Shown here in pieces: positions 10,501 through 20,931 of a stretch of 64,000 nucleotides of DNA. This stretch comes from Allolobophora icterica (taxonomy: Eukaryota > Annelida > Clitellata > Crassiclitellata > Lumbricidae), in contig OY744605.1 in NCBI GenBank assembly GCA_963556255.1, forward strand, positions 9,925,826 through 9,989,825, given 5' to 3'. The notes below the pieces were generated by a model. The model searched no databases. It saw only the letters and a list, made by a program, of their open reading frames with translations, and was not told where the DNA came from. A program made the translations under genes and the position numbers. The number at the start of each line of letters is the position of its first letter. Positions within the stretch are counted from its first letter, which is position 1.

Positions 10501-12421
10501 AGTATCACCATATATGCTTGTCTATGGGAAAATTCCGAGAGGACCATTGGCAATATTAAAAGAGAGTTGGACTAGAGAAATAAACTTACCACCTCATGTT
10601 GGAGTTAAACCAGAAAAGTATTTAAAAGAACTCAAAGAAAATATGGAGAAAGCATTATTGTTTGCAGAATCTTACTCTCGAGAAAAGCAATTACAATACA
10701 CGAATCAGTATAACAAGAGAGCAAAGCACAAAGAATTTGAAGCTGGTGAGAAAGTCATAGTTTTGTATCCAACGTCAACAAACAAACTTATTTCTCGATG
10801 GCATGGTCCATGTACGATCATACATCGAAGATCAAAGTACTCTTATTTAGTCGATATGGGTGAAAATGGTCGAAAAATAATTCACGCCAACAAGATCAGA
10901 AAATATGTTACTCGAGCATTAAGTTGTGGTCTAATCGTTGAAGAAGATGAAGATTTTGGTTCAGTGGTTGAATTACCAATGAGGAATGAGGTTCAAGATG
11001 ACAAGAATTCACTTAACCTCGATCCTGAACAAATTAGCCATTTAACAGTAACTCAGCAAGAACAGTTGTTGAACGTCTTAAACAAATATTGTGACAGATT
11101 TTCAGAAAAACCCGGATTATGTACATTGGTTGAACACGAAATTGAACTAAAACCAGGATTTCATGGAAAGGAATTTGCAGCATATCGAATTCCTTTGATT
11201 TATCGAGCAGAAGTGGAACGTCAGATCAAAGAAATGTTAAAAACAAACATTATCAAACCATCATCGAGCAGAATGGCAAGCCCTTTGGTTATTGTTAAAA
11301 AGAAAGACGGATCTTTAAGACTTGCCTCTGACTACAGATACATTAACTCATTCACAGTGGATTGTAAATATCCGATGCCGATTGTCAGAGACGTTTTGAA
11401 CAAAGTTGGAAAGTCTAATGTGATTTCCATCTTGGACTGTCGAAGTGCTTATTGGACTTGTCCTGTAAAACAATCTGATCAATGGAAGACAGCTTTTGTA
11501 ACACATAATGGACTGTATGAATTTACTCGTGTTCCTTTTGGAATGATAAATTCTGGACGAACTTTTGTTAAGGCGATAAATTTAGTTTTACAGCCTATAA
11601 GTGACTTTGCAGAACCGTATGTTGATGACATTGCTGTGCATTCTGACAGTTGGAAAGTTCACTTGCAGCATCTAGATGCATTTTTGATGCAAATGAGATT
11701 GCATAACGTTACTTTGAATTTGAAAAAATGCATATTTGGTAAGAGTGAGGTAAGGTTTATCGGTCATGTGGTTGGGTCTGGTAAGATAAAGATGAATCCA
11801 GACAGAATTGAAAGTTTGACTAATTTGAAGATCCCAGAAACTAAGAAGCAAGTTAAGCAACTGCTTGGATTTTTTAATTATTACAGACAGTTTATTAAGG
11901 ACTTTGCACAGATTGCGAAACCTTTATCTGATTTAACTAGTAAACGTGTTTCTGATAAGATTGATTGGACTGTTGAACATCAGCAAGCATTTGATTTACT
12001 TAAAGAGGCTGTGCGATCCAAAGTAGTGTTATATGTTTTTGAAGTGGGAAAACCATTCAATTTGTACTGCGATAGTAGTGACTTTGCAGTCGGTGCTGTT
12101 TTAACACAGATGGACGACAAGGGAATAGAACGCCCTGTGTCATTTATCAGTCAGAAATTAACTGATACCCAGAAGAGATGGGCTACTGTGGAAAAGGAAG
12201 CCTATGCTATTGTTTGGGCTTTAAACAAGTTAAAAGAAATTATAATTGGATCGAAAATTTTCATTTTTACTGATCACAATCCTCTTACATATTTGACTGA
12301 GTCAATGTCTAAGTCTGCTAAACTTGTGCGTTGGGCGTTAGCCTTACAAACTTTTGATGTTGAGGTGAAGTACAAGAAGGGCAGATTGAATATTATTGCT
12401 GATTGTTTGTCAAGGTTATAA
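7523..12421 (+). CDS. Gag-pol: rest of gag, protease, integrase, RT, RNase H
   Basis: An open frame of 1632 codons. In order: the remaining gag coiled coil and capsid-like region; a CCHC knuckle (CHNCGSDKHLVKFC, near 8737); protease with DSGAEIP (near 9073); integrase with an HHCC finger (H...H...CKSCEKC, near 9885-10000) and DDE core (TMDLVGP, TSDQGTNF, GLVERWNQ, 10085-10390); reverse transcriptase with a YVDDIAVH box near 11620; and RNase H (LYCDSSDFAVGAVL, FTDHNPLTYL). No chromodomain was seen. No in-frame stop interrupts it, so apart from the gag slip the element looks competent. Integrase before RT places it with Gmr1-like elements. Confidence 0.92.
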   Translation: MRKAELELQKHQFEIQLEQLKRDREDAERRRLEQMIEFERARKSDEEVRQQQIEAKRMREEEKEKARTLELERAEQIRQEELKFQKESLEKAEAERQERLKLEKSKLALKETQMREEREAERRKQQESETLVSKIKKIGDAMKHVLPQMPTDMMEVPLYFETVENAFRSFAVEKPFWVKLLLPLMTPKARTVLNRLSFDDLDNYDRVKQHLLKEFKLTSREYRARFVDAKKTTEETYTMFTARLKNLLNYYVRSRNVNREYDTLFDLLVADKLKECLPPGPLQFVLSKEGTDCLQASAVADLADIHVNNRIGFAIPNINSYPSQRSVNQSQSGKWKSNPETGSQFKGKEVKASVPVPNETREVTFGRQGFNKSSAPFAKREGNTSFTQYKRYEGNEQRGMVVKRCHNCGSDKHLVKFCPVPVAAASSSRNQEHTRVNLIQVVSDTGNQTTGQENQETEVKSVMKCGIQKEILLDAEIQREVIGKDDSRILKKSFLQYVEVEIRAVDGKEPVKVKALSDSGAEIPVISEELLEGMKVEQIGKVNLQCVAGDAIPAKLVKVDVRLCGSDVEEEGFPRKIQCSLTPYVTLMCASIAKMGSTERFLLHPEIIAELKAVPQMKVKTIQGDVSVRANVMTRAQSRKQEMVDVDEKSETESSSDEENESNEQRSLSRDGITSEMNEQEMAACENGTLNETEEDNECDVGIGDLYRDEEMDEEQKVQIADSKKFEEQQRKDESLKPWWKLAQEKESEFCVINGLLHKKYQILDQTIYQLVLPKERRIKVMELAHESVFGGHLGEEKTRERIKLSFVWPKMRRDIVKFCKSCEKCQLKARSLVMDRVPITPVSREEVAFKRMTMDLVGPIDPVSAAGHKYCLCIVDSCTRWPTIFLLKSLTAKAVCEALMELFMNVGVPSVITSDQGTNFTASLTREFLNLMGCSPRFDTPGHPEAAGLVERWNQTFKKMIHHVIIDNPRKWHKIIPFTVWALREVPNATTGVSPYMLVYGKIPRGPLAILKESWTREINLPPHVGVKPEKYLKELKENMEKALLFAESYSREKQLQYTNQYNKRAKHKEFEAGEKVIVLYPTSTNKLISRWHGPCTIIHRRSKYSYLVDMGENGRKIIHANKIRKYVTRALSCGLIVEEDEDFGSVVELPMRNEVQDDKNSLNLDPEQISHLTVTQQEQLLNVLNKYCDRFSEKPGLCTLVEHEIELKPGFHGKEFAAYRIPLIYRAEVERQIKEMLKTNIIKPSSSRMASPLVIVKKKDGSLRLASDYRYINSFTVDCKYPMPIVRDVLNKVGKSNVISILDCRSAYWTCPVKQSDQWKTAFVTHNGLYEFTRVPFGMINSGRTFVKAINLVLQPISDFAEPYVDDIAVHSDSWKVHLQHLDAFLMQMRLHNVTLNLKKCIFGKSEVRFIGHVVGSGKIKMNPDRIESLTNLKIPETKKQVKQLLGFFNYYRQFIKDFAQIAKPLSDLTSKRVSDKIDWTVEHQQAFDLLKEAVRSKVVLYVFEVGKPFNLYCDSSDFAVGAVLTQMDDKGIERPVSFISQKLTDTQKRWATVEKEAYAIVWALNKLKEIIIGSKIFIFTDHNPLTYLTESMSKSAKLVRWALALQTFDVEVKYKKGRLNIIADCLSRL

Positions 12422-12520
12422 GTAATCGTAAGACTGTTTATTAATTATTTAGATATATATATATGTTTCATGTATTTTGGTAATTTCGCAAATTTTGAAA
12501 TTTAATTTGCTCAATTCCAG

Positions 12521-12535
12521 AAAAAGGAAGGAGGT
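12521..12535 (+). promoter_or_regulatory. Polypurine tract
   Basis: The run AAAAAGGAAGGAGGT lies two bases before the 3' LTR, where plus-strand priming is expected. Confidence 0.8.
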
Positions 12536-12537
12536 AA

Positions 12538-13015
12538 TGTGAACTGAGTTTTGTGTACAGTCTTGCAGTGCGAGATATTAGCGTATATATTTAGTGCGCT
12601 TACTTTAGTTTCACGTGTATATGTATATATGATAGATGTATAACGTATAGTCTTAGTGACACGCGCGGCCGGCCAATCTCGGCAGGCGGCCGCGCTATAT
12701 GTATATTATTAGAGTTCGCTTAGGCGCACAGAAGACAGGTGTGTCAAGAGGCGCGAAGAATTATGCTGACTAGAGAAGTTTGAATTCGAGTGTGTTCGCT
12801 GTAGTAGTGTGGCTGACTAGTTGAGTTGTAATCGAATTGAGTTCTGTCTGTTTGTTTCTTATTAAACTAAAAGATATTAAACTGTGTTGCTGATTAATTC
12901 AGGTTATACTTATACGTAGAATTAGTGTTCAAAAGGTGAACGTTAAATAGGCGTTAAGTACGAAGAGAACAAGGATTTAATCAGAAGGATTGTCAACGGA
13001 AGGATTGGGTTGACA
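12538..13015 (+). repeat. 3' LTR (478 bp)
   Basis: Identical in length and apparently in sequence to the 5' LTR. It is preceded by the purine run at 12521-12535 and followed by CTTATATC, which is not part of the 5' LTR. Confidence 0.93.
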
Positions 13016-13176
13016 CTTATATCAATGATGTGTTAAGTAATATTGATCAGACTATTTCATCTTGTTTTACTGAGGTTTTATGCATAATATTCAACTGTTG
13101 ATTGTAGTCACTAATAAAATGACGATTTGCAATTTGGTATTGAAACTGCTTTTTGGATTCCTGAAAATAATGGTTT

Positions 13177-13209
13177 TCAGAGTTGGAACTTTTTTGCTCT
13201 AAGTAGACG
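13177..13209 (-). repeat. Right terminal inverted repeat of the composite transposon
   Basis: Inverted partner of 1128-1160. It is followed at once by ATAT and then by sequence continuous with copy 2 (TCTGTGTTTGTCTAGA). Confidence 0.85.
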
Positions 13210-13279
13210 ATATTATCTCTGTGTTTGTCTAGACTCGCTACATAACACATTAAATAATCGACCAGGTTTCACCAAGCTT

Positions 13280-13563
13280 CTACCTAAAGTAGATCAAGTA
13301 CTCAGGGTAGACTTGAGTATGGAAGTATATGACGAAGATCTTCGGATTGATTACGTTGTCCACTGTACAATCATACTTCATGGTTGAGCTTCCTGGTTTC
13401 GATGGTGGCACAATTATTCTTTGGTTCCCTACTGCATACGCTCCCGTTAACACTCTGCACTGGTAGACATGCTTGTAACCATTTTGATCTTTTGGAGAGT
13501 AAGTATTTTGCGCTGAGTAGCTGAACTTTTTGGCAAAGTTTATGCCTCTTCCATACAGAAACC
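13280..13563 (-). CDS. Copy 1 exon 8: end of ART domain and stop
   Basis: Acceptor TTAACAG|GGTTTC; 284 nt with TAG at 13280. It encodes LYGRGINFAKKFSYSAQNTY, YKHVYQCRVLTG and the ending YPEYLIYFR. The normal GxYFA motif reads GINFA. The 12-kb transposon starts about 70 bp beyond the stop. Confidence 0.88.
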
Positions 13564-14303
13564 CTGTTAATTAACAGAAGTATGAAACAGTGCTTTCGAA
13601 GCTTTATTTCTCAATTTTGAAACATGGTCAAAGCAATAAACTTAATAGCGTATATATGAAAGGAATGTTGAGTAATTGCAAAATGAAAACTCAAGCAATG
13701 ATAGATTTGAGTGTCAATGTTCCTCATTATAATGTTGTAAAGAAATGAAGCAAAGAAACTGTTTGAAATTCTTGAGAACAGTCTTATCTTACCACTAAGA
13801 GTAATAAATTAACAGATATAATGACAGGCTGCCGTATTGTGTATCATTGTATCAATGACTGAACAAGAGAAAAGTTATCCAAAAGTCTAAGAATAATTTA
13901 CTATAATTATGTTTAATAAAACTTGGGACTAACTGAGATAATATATGCTTCTACTGAAGAATGTCTCGTGCATGGGTTCAAAACTGTTCTCATCTGCTGA
14001 AGCTGGGCTAGCAGCACTTCGGAGTAGATGTCTCGGAGGTGATATTTATATATAAACATATACATGATATATATGTAATGTAATATACTGTAATGTAAAA
14101 GAAACATTTTGTAACGCGTTCCAGAGCCGCTTTAATGAGTTTGGGGACCTAGGCACAATCCGCACAAACCCTAACTAACCTTAAACGTAACCCGATTTCT
14201 GCCTCAATCTCTCAGTTTCAGATGTAGGGTATTGCATTAATATATTGTATGTGCATAATCTTTTATGTGTCATTCTGTTAAATTTATTAATATAATACTA
14301 TTA
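13564..14303. other. Intron 7 of copy 1, 3' part; no gene
   Basis: AT-rich intron sequence aligning with 39849-39957 and 41190-41560 of copy 2. The bases GTTGAGTA at 13664-13671 are the intact target of the hAT element found at 39958 in copy 2. I see nothing coding. Confidence 0.6.
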
Positions 14304-15838
14304 GGAGAAAGTGGCCCAAAATGACATATCTAATGTTTTTTTTACAAGTTTAGCCTAATATTAATGGCACAAGTGTGACTTTGTTATCCTGTTTATCAGA
14401 CACCTAGTGCACTTACATAATGCAGTGGTCCAAATACTAAAAAAAATAAATGACAATAGAAAAAACCAACAGTTTTGTAAAAATCCTTGTTCTATGTCAT
14501 TTTGGGCTATATGCTGGGCAAAATGACATAGGGTAGTCAAAAATGACATACACACTTATTACCCAATTTATCAGGCTTATATACAAATTTTACCAGTTAT
14601 TATTTATAGTAAAATGAAAATTCTAACATATTTTATGTTCAGGATATTGGCTTAACAGTCCTGAGATGTTTTGAGATGAAACAGCCGCTGCAACCACAAT
14701 GCAAATTAGGAAATTTTTAAAAGAGAAACATCTTACCATGACAAAATATAACACTAACAACTGAGGGACAAGCAGAACTGCAATTCCACTGAAACTGTTG
14801 CAAGTAAGTAAAACAATCTGATAGGCTACTGATAAACTAAGCAATCATCAGCAAATAAACCGAAATACCAGGTCAACAACACTACATAAAAAGCTTCCAA
14901 TATGTGACTAGCATTTAATTATAAAAACTCAAACATCAATTGCTACAAGTCTACCAAACTTTGTCGAAGGCCAACATGACCAGTTCCCAACATATATAAA
15001 CAGAGCGATATCTATTCACTGCAGAAATCACACACAAAAGTTTTTGTTCTTTGAGATGCCAGCACATTCGCAATGTTCCCAGTTGTGGCAAACTGTGCAC
15101 TTGATCCACGTTCACGCGAGTTGGAGAACAATTCACTACAAAACAGGCATCTTGTGTCTGCATCATAATTTAATTTCTGGCTTGAAGGCCTTGGCTCATT
15201 GGCCCTTTTAAATGATCCTGTAGATCACACCTCTATTTGGTACGTTTGTTGTGTTCTTTGCTCTTTTCACGGGAACTCTTTTTGTACCTCCTCAAGACTG
15301 AGCTTTCTCGGTTTCACTCTTTTTGTCTCTCGTTTGTTCTGTTTTTGGCTATCATCAGGTACGGGCTGCTCGTCAAAACGGAAGCACCTTCCCTTGTTCT
15401 CTTAGTGCGGGATGCAGACTGTGATGAGTGTGTCATATTACCCGGTGATTTGTATGTCATTTTACCCTGTGTATGGGTGCTGGGTTAAGACCTACCGCTG
15501 TAGCCGCGGCGAAATGCTCCAAGCTAAAAGTTGTACGGGACTTGATCGACATAATATGTATAAACTTTACAAATGACTAAACTCCTCAAAATCTGCAGGT
15601 ACCTTTTTAGCAGCCTAAACTGTCGTAAACTGTCAAATTGTATCGAAATGTCACAAATAATCTAAACATCAACCACACACTTTTGCGCACGCCGCCATAT
15701 TCATTTACTAAAAATAGCAATATCAGGTTCCACGCTGGAGGAAAGTAAGTGATTAAGTTGACTGTATATACTACGGTCCAGCCCACAAGCCACCTATGTC
15801 ATTTTACCCAAGTATGTCATTTTAGGCTACTTTCCCAC
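14304..15838. mobile_element. Pogo-like DNA transposon with AAAATGACATA iterons
   Basis: The ends match as inverted repeats (GGAGAAAGTGGCC / GTGGGAAAGTAGCC then AAAATGACATA), flanked by TA at 14302-14303 and 15839-15840. AAATGACATA or its complement recurs near both ends (14316, 14491, 14519, 14541, 15430, 15457, 15797, 15814). On the minus strand, 15120-15180 encodes a cysteine pattern (RCLFCSELFSNS ... FVCDFC nearby) like the C-terminal zinc region of some Tigger/pogo-type transposases. The coding part is broken. TA duplication and this pattern suggest Tc1/mariner-pogo affiliation. Confidence 0.65.
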
Positions 15839-16120
15839 TAAACTCATATTAACACAGCTAACACAGCAAGCTTTGTACTACAAGTGCAAATTAAACGTTT
15901 AGTTTAACATACGTTACAGTTTCCATGTAGCTAATTTGTTATGCAAATTGAAAGCGAGATTGTAATGAGTAATTGTTTGCAATACATGGATTGTGACTTT
16001 GTCACAACATTTTCTTAGAAAAACCGCTTTCGTGTTTTGCTCTGAGCAAAAGTCTCTTATAAAATCATCGAAATTCAAAGACTCCAACACATCTGATTCT
16101 ATGCTCATGACAAGCAATTC

Positions 16121-16257
<137 letters not shown>

Positions 16258-16598
16258 ATGAGATTGACTGCGACTGATAATGTTGTTACTTTGTTTCTGG
16301 GCCGCCGCGGGATCCCTGTTGCGCGGGGCCATAGGCATGTGCCTCGCGTGCCTACCATCTGCGTATAATATGTATAATATATATGCTCTGAATTAATTAA
16401 GGAATCTGTAATGAATCGATTTTATTGGAACACTTAAGAGCAAAATTTATAGTTATTAATAAGCATAACTATGTCAGCACAGAGGAGCAATCATCTGACT
16501 GACATTGATTTCAGGTTTGGTAAAAAAAACTCTGGCTATAAACCGTCGTATGACTGAACTTGTAAAATTGCTTAAAAAATAAAATGTTTTCAACTCGC

Positions 16599-16773
16599 CT
16601 TGTTTTCCACAGTTGCGTCGGCTAAACCCGCATCGGCTGATACTCTCCAAGTTAATTGCGCTGGTGCCACGCCAGAGCGTCATCTCATTCTGAATGCCTG
16701 GATTTGCTGCATCCATCGCTGCCTTACGTAGAACGTACTGTTTGTAAAGCATTTTGTTCTGGATGCGCTCAAT
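16599..16773 (-). CDS. Copy 1 exon 7: ART core with LWRGT
   Basis: Acceptor CTTCAG|ATTGAG; 175 nt. It encodes IERIQNKMLYKQY and NEMTLWRGT, where active enzymes have LWHGT, then CGFSRRNCGKQ. The donor is AAG|GCGAGT, a GC site; copy 2 has ATG|GTAAGT at the same place. GC-AG introns are rare but functional. Confidence 0.85.
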
Positions 16774-16845
16774 CTGAAGAATGAAAACATAAACACTATT
16801 TAACCTATTCTCGCAAATCAGGCATTATTTTTGTCTTGTGTGTAT

Positions 16846-17040
16846 CAATGATGTATGTATGTAACATGTATGTACATGTATGTATGCATGTATGTATGTA
16901 TGTATACATACATGCATACATACATACATACATACTATGTATGTATGTATGTATGTATGTATGTATGTATGTATGTATGTATGTATGTATGTATGTATGT
17001 ATGTATGTATGTATGTATGTATGTATGTATCTGTGTATGT
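16846..17040 (+). repeat. (ATGT)n microsatellite, partly palindromic
   Basis: GTAT/ATGT tetranucleotide array with an inverted TACA segment near 16905-16935, in intron 6 of copy 1. A shorter array sits at the same place in copy 2 (42090-42245), so it predates the duplication. Confidence 0.95.
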
Positions 17041-17880
17041 ATTCGTGCATGCATACATGTATCTATCACGGAGAGCAACCAGCATGACACGTCCTGAGTC
17101 GGAGGTTTCGCAGATGTCCGAGATCAGTTTGAGCAGAACCGTTACCGTACAATTTCCCTTCGTAAAGCCGATTGTAGTTTCGGCACAAGATCGCTTACAC
17201 CTACCGAACCACAACCCTCTTGATAGCCTTTGATAGGGTGTAAGGTTCTAGAATGTCTAAATCAAACCCCTGCTTCTTCAACGATACGCGTTTTTGATCT
17301 GCTGGTAGAACTTATTCAGACAATTATTAGTTGCAGAAATGCACAAAGAAACGCAGCAGGTCTTCAACAGATTCATGAAGGATGAAGGCTGGTATAAGGG
17401 CGAGTGTGCATGTTTTTGACGGAGAAGTTTATAAAAGCCTTTTCATTTTTTCGCCACTAACCGTTCCAAACCAATCCATGGGGCACTGTGTTGGTGCTAA
17501 TGGCTGTGGAACTGAAGTCCTCTGTCTGTTTGCGCAAATCATAATTGTTGGATGACATAGTGCAGATAAACATCAACCGTAAAGGATGTATTCCGCGAAT
17601 TTCAAGAGTGACCAAAAGCGTTGAAAAACTACAAATCGCAAATGGTATCTATGGTGGGTGTAAACACACTCAATAGCACCATCCGTGTCAATATAAGCAT
17701 TTAAATGTTAAGTGTTTAAGTATTTAAATCATTTACTTGAAGCACTAAACCAACGAGTTCCGTTATCATGCCTACCCCTTTGCCTGGGTAATTAGTGCAA
17801 ACATTGCACTGTGGAATCATTTTTCAAAATTTAGTTGCATTTGCTTTATTTAAACTGATCAAGTACAATGTCTTTCTTAC

Positions 17881-18026
17881 CTTAATAATTTGATTGACAG
17901 TAGTTTGAGCTGTGGATAAGATGGTCTTTTCGACGTCTTTGTATTCCTGATCACTTGCTTTGAGCTGAATTGTTTTGAAATACTCATCAATTGTCATCAC
18001 TTCCCAATTCACAGGAACATCCTTTT
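17881..18026 (-). CDS. Copy 1 exon 6: start of ART domain
   Basis: Acceptor CTATAG|AAAAGG, donor TTAAG|GTAAGA; 146 nt, phase 1 to 0. It encodes PVNWEVM...IQLKASDQEYKDVE, the usual opening of PARP10/14-type catalytic domains (P-x-x-W and the Y-x-x-V helix). Confidence 0.85.
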
Positions 18027-19229
18027 CTATAGAGGAGACGAAAGAGAACGCATAAACAATCTGATCCAAAACAAATTTGGTTAATTCTATGAACCAAATC
18101 CTACAACAGGCCAATTTTCGCCCTTGAATTTCAATATAGAATAGAACTGCACTGTTTGGTGATAGTTTTACATAATTGCACAGGTTTTTTACTTTTGTTA
18201 TTAGTGGATTTTAAACTCAAATAGGTTGGCGCAGACAGGGATTTTCCGAGGTAGGTTACAGGCGCTTTAGTAATTATCTAGATATAGTAGGAAGAAGAGT
18301 ACTCATAGAGCATGATGTAAGAGGCAACCAAGGAAATCAAGTATTAATTCATTTTTTGCCTTGGTAGAGGAAGGTATAGCCAGGACAATTCCGTGATTTT
18401 CGCCAATAAATTTTAACCCAATGACGAATGCGTAAATGCCAGGGAACATTTGTGAAACATACTTTTCAATTTCCTTCTCATCCTGGCAAAAAATTAAACT
18501 TCAACTTTTGGGCTTGAAGTCTAGCAGGCTAATGTAATGTAATGTAATTGCACGTTTATATATAAAGCGCCGCTCAAAGGGTAAATCAAATAAGAGGTGC
18601 TCTCTGCGCTAGTCTATATGATGTTAAATGTCATTACGAACATAAATAATATATCAGTTCGCAAAACAATGCACAGTGAGCCGAAAGAGTCACCAGTGGC
18701 GGGCCCACGCAGAGACGTGGAACCAACCAACTTCTTCCGTCGACAGCTTGAAGTCTAGCAGGTTAACCAACAGACTAACACGACACAACACCAGACAAGC
18801 TGACAAAACTTTGGAACATCCGAAAAATATTATGTACTTAACTTTAAGTTCCAGCATATCTAACTTTATCATCAGCTTCCAACAATGGAATTGTTGTCAT
18901 CAGCCAGATTTTATGAGCATTTAGAAACTGTTATTACATGAAATTACATTACTTTCTATTCTTTATATTTATATAAATTGTTCTTATTACGCACGCAAGG
19001 TAAGAAAATCTGACGCAAGCGTGGACGAAGAAGTCTTCAATTGTGTCACACATAGTTTGTTCATCAGGCTCTAACCTGTAATCGTTAGGTTATGGATCCA
19101 GTGCACTACCGAATGGATCACGTTGTGTCATACCCGACATTACAGAGTTTGTAAGTTGTTATTTGATTATTAGATAATAAAACAAAGAATTCTTTGCCAG
19201 TTCGAAGAAAGAACGAGCAAATAAACTAC

Positions 19230-19440
19230 CTTTGGCTACACGTCTGACTTTGACGGAAGGCTTCATCCAGTTGGTCACACATTTCGCCACCATTGTCTGG
19301 AAAGTCAGTCTGTACTTTTCATTTTCTTCTATCCACTCTGCGTACAGCTTATTGCGTCTGTAGTAGGATCTTTCGATAATAGCGTTGATTTCTTCAGGGT
19401 ATTTAGAGAAAACACTTCCATCTTCATATTCCCAATCAGT
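19230..19440 (-). CDS. Copy 1 exon 5: WWE domain
   Basis: Acceptor AGTTTAG|ACTGAT, donor CAAAG|GTAGTT; 211 nt. This exon has no ATG-initiated frame but encodes a clear WWE domain: DWEYEDGSVFSKY, then NAIIERSYY, then EKYRLTFQTM. WWE domains of the PARP family bind ADP-ribose-containing ligands. Confidence 0.85.
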
Positions 19441-20125
19441 CTAAACTTTAAAGAAGCACTCGTTAAATGAAATTCTTAGTACCTCCGTTGAACTGGACAA
19501 TAAGTGAGACAATACTAAGACAGCTTTAACTTTTGACAGCTAAAGTGATTTCAAAAATCGTCACAATCAAAACCTCGCCAGCATGATGCCTTGTGAATTA
19601 TAACGCTGGTATAGAAATAGTTAGGTCAGAGTAGATCTGTAAATCACCAGCACCGTTTACATTTCTCTTTTGGAAACAAGTACTCAGCAGCGAAATTTAC
19701 ACTTAGCAATGTGGATCAAAATGTTAACCACACAACAAGTTAGCTGTTAATATTGAGTGATACCATCCTCTGATCATATTCAATCGCCTCTGGTTGAACC
19801 CCGGAAAGACGCAGTTCATCTGGCGAGAAGGCATCGAAAGTCGAACTATCCAATCAGCAGCACCGCTTTCCTGGCTTTTCTTTCTGTACCGCTGTGCGGT
19901 ATTTGCGTGTGAGCAAGGACCACGAATTGACCCTCTCAGAACACGTGAGAAATTGATGTCGCGCGTACTTATAATATATGTATATTCGTTTATTATGAAT
20001 CAACGAAGGACGACACACCGCCTAAAGCACACAGTCTAAAGCGATAATAGTAATAATGATAATAAAGTATACATTTAAAGTGCTATGACAAAGAAATGTG
20101 TGTGCTAGTGAGATTTAAGCATTAG

Positions 20126-20555
20126 GGGGTCGTCCATAAAGGACGTCCGCAAAAATTACTTATGTTGGACCCTCCCACCCCTTGTCCGCATTTGACCTTA
20201 CCCCTCTCTCAACTTTTGCGGACGTCCGCACGCCTAAGTCAAATTTTAATGTCATCATTATTTTTACAATTATTCCACAGTTCCTGTGCACGTTTAAGTG
20301 ACAGTTGGGGTTTCATATCGCAGGATATGCAGTAATAAAAGCCTCTTTAAAGTCGCAGTAAAGGTTACACCATGCACGAGGTTTTATGCTATCGCTTCAC
20401 TGACCTTTTTGTCTTTCACGGAAAGTTGAAACAATTCAAAAGTGTAGATGCGGACGTCCGCACTGGTCATAACCCCTCCCCTTGTCCGCATCTGTCCGCA
20501 TTTCGATGACCCTTCCCTCCCACCCTCATTGCGGACGTCCTTTATGGATGACCAC
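20126..20555. mobile_element. Harbinger-like MITE, TAG duplication
   Basis: 430 bp with inverted ends GGGGTCGTCCATAAAGGACG / GTGGTCATCCATAAAGGACG, flanked by TAG at 20123-20125 and 20556-20558. GGACGTCCGCA motifs repeat inside. There is no coding capacity. It lies in intron 4 of copy 1 and was not seen in copy 2. A related element with a TAA duplication lies at 50174-50639. Confidence 0.8.
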
Positions 20556-20640
20556 TAGTCAGATGGATTGAAGATGCTTCTATACAAAAGGCGAGCGGCG
20601 TACCCTGCGTCTGATTCACTGGGTACGCCCCTCAGCTAGC

Positions 20641-20790
20641 TAGTAACAAATTTCGTTAATTCTAGAAACCAAATCCTACAACAGGCCAATTTCCCCCCTT
20701 GAATTTCAATATAGAATTGCACTGCGCTATTTGGTGATAGTTTCACATGAATGCACAGGTTTTTACTTTAATTTTTACTTTAATTTCAGC
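20641..20790. repeat. Displaced duplicate of intron 5 sequence
   Basis: This stretch (CCTACAACAGGCCAATTT ... TGCACAGGTTTTT) duplicates 18085-18200, just upstream of exon 6, and matches 44485-44600 in copy 2. It carries no exon. Confidence 0.75.
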
Positions 20791-20931
20791 TAGTAAGTAA
20801 CTAAAGCCGCCACAATCCTGATGCGTGCATTCATGGGCCTTCTCTCTGTACTGCTGGTGTCCCTCGGGGTCTTTGTCGTCCCCAATAAGTTACAATCTTC
20901 GCTTCACCAATCAGTCGCACACAGTGCCGCA

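Larger units (their letters stand above)
6084..13015 (+). mobile_element. Full-length Gmr1-like LTR retrotransposon (Ty3/gypsy group)
   Basis: A 6932-bp element with two 478-bp LTRs that appear identical. It has a leader, a gag/pol coding region and a polypurine tract. The pol order is protease, integrase, reverse transcriptase, RNase H. Having integrase before reverse transcriptase while the RT is of Ty3/gypsy type is the hallmark of Gmr1-like elements. The element sits near the right end of the DNA transposon. A 5-bp AATGA precedes the left LTR; the next AATGA on the right is at 13024-13028, after eight extra bases. LTR identity implies a recent insertion. Confidence 0.9.
1128..13209. mobile_element. 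Composite DNA transposon, 4-bp TSD, carrying nested LINE and LTR element
   Basis: The element starts CGTCCACTAAAAGC at 1128 and ends with the matching inverted sequence at 13209. The 33-bp ends differ at five positions. It is flanked by a direct ATAT at 1124-1127 and 13210-13213. The paralogous site in copy 2 (around 39505-39515) reads straight through with a single ATAT, which confirms both ends. Removing the LINE (3281-4861) and the LTR element (6084-13015) leaves about 3.6 kb, enough for one transposase gene, which sits at 1515-5914. A 4-bp duplication is known for the Sola superfamily; that placement is inference. The insertion lies about 70 bp past the stop codon of gene copy 1, in its likely 3' UTR. 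Confidence 0.85.

Noticed and set aside
14951..15488. Independent small genes in intron 7 of copy 1
   Set aside because: The region is inside the pogo-like element. The cysteine pattern on the minus strand fits its transposase tail, and the frames are broken.
16825..17214. His/Tyr/Ile-rich frame over the ATGT array
   Set aside because: Microsatellite translation. The non-repetitive end near 17090-17210 matches intron 6 sequence in copy 2.
18340..18482. A possible extra copy 1 exon (DEKEIEKYVSQMF on the minus strand)
   Set aside because: It has an acceptor-like TTGCCAG, but phase 1 from the WWE exon would give an immediate TGA. The matching segment is missing from copy 2, and the gene is complete without it.
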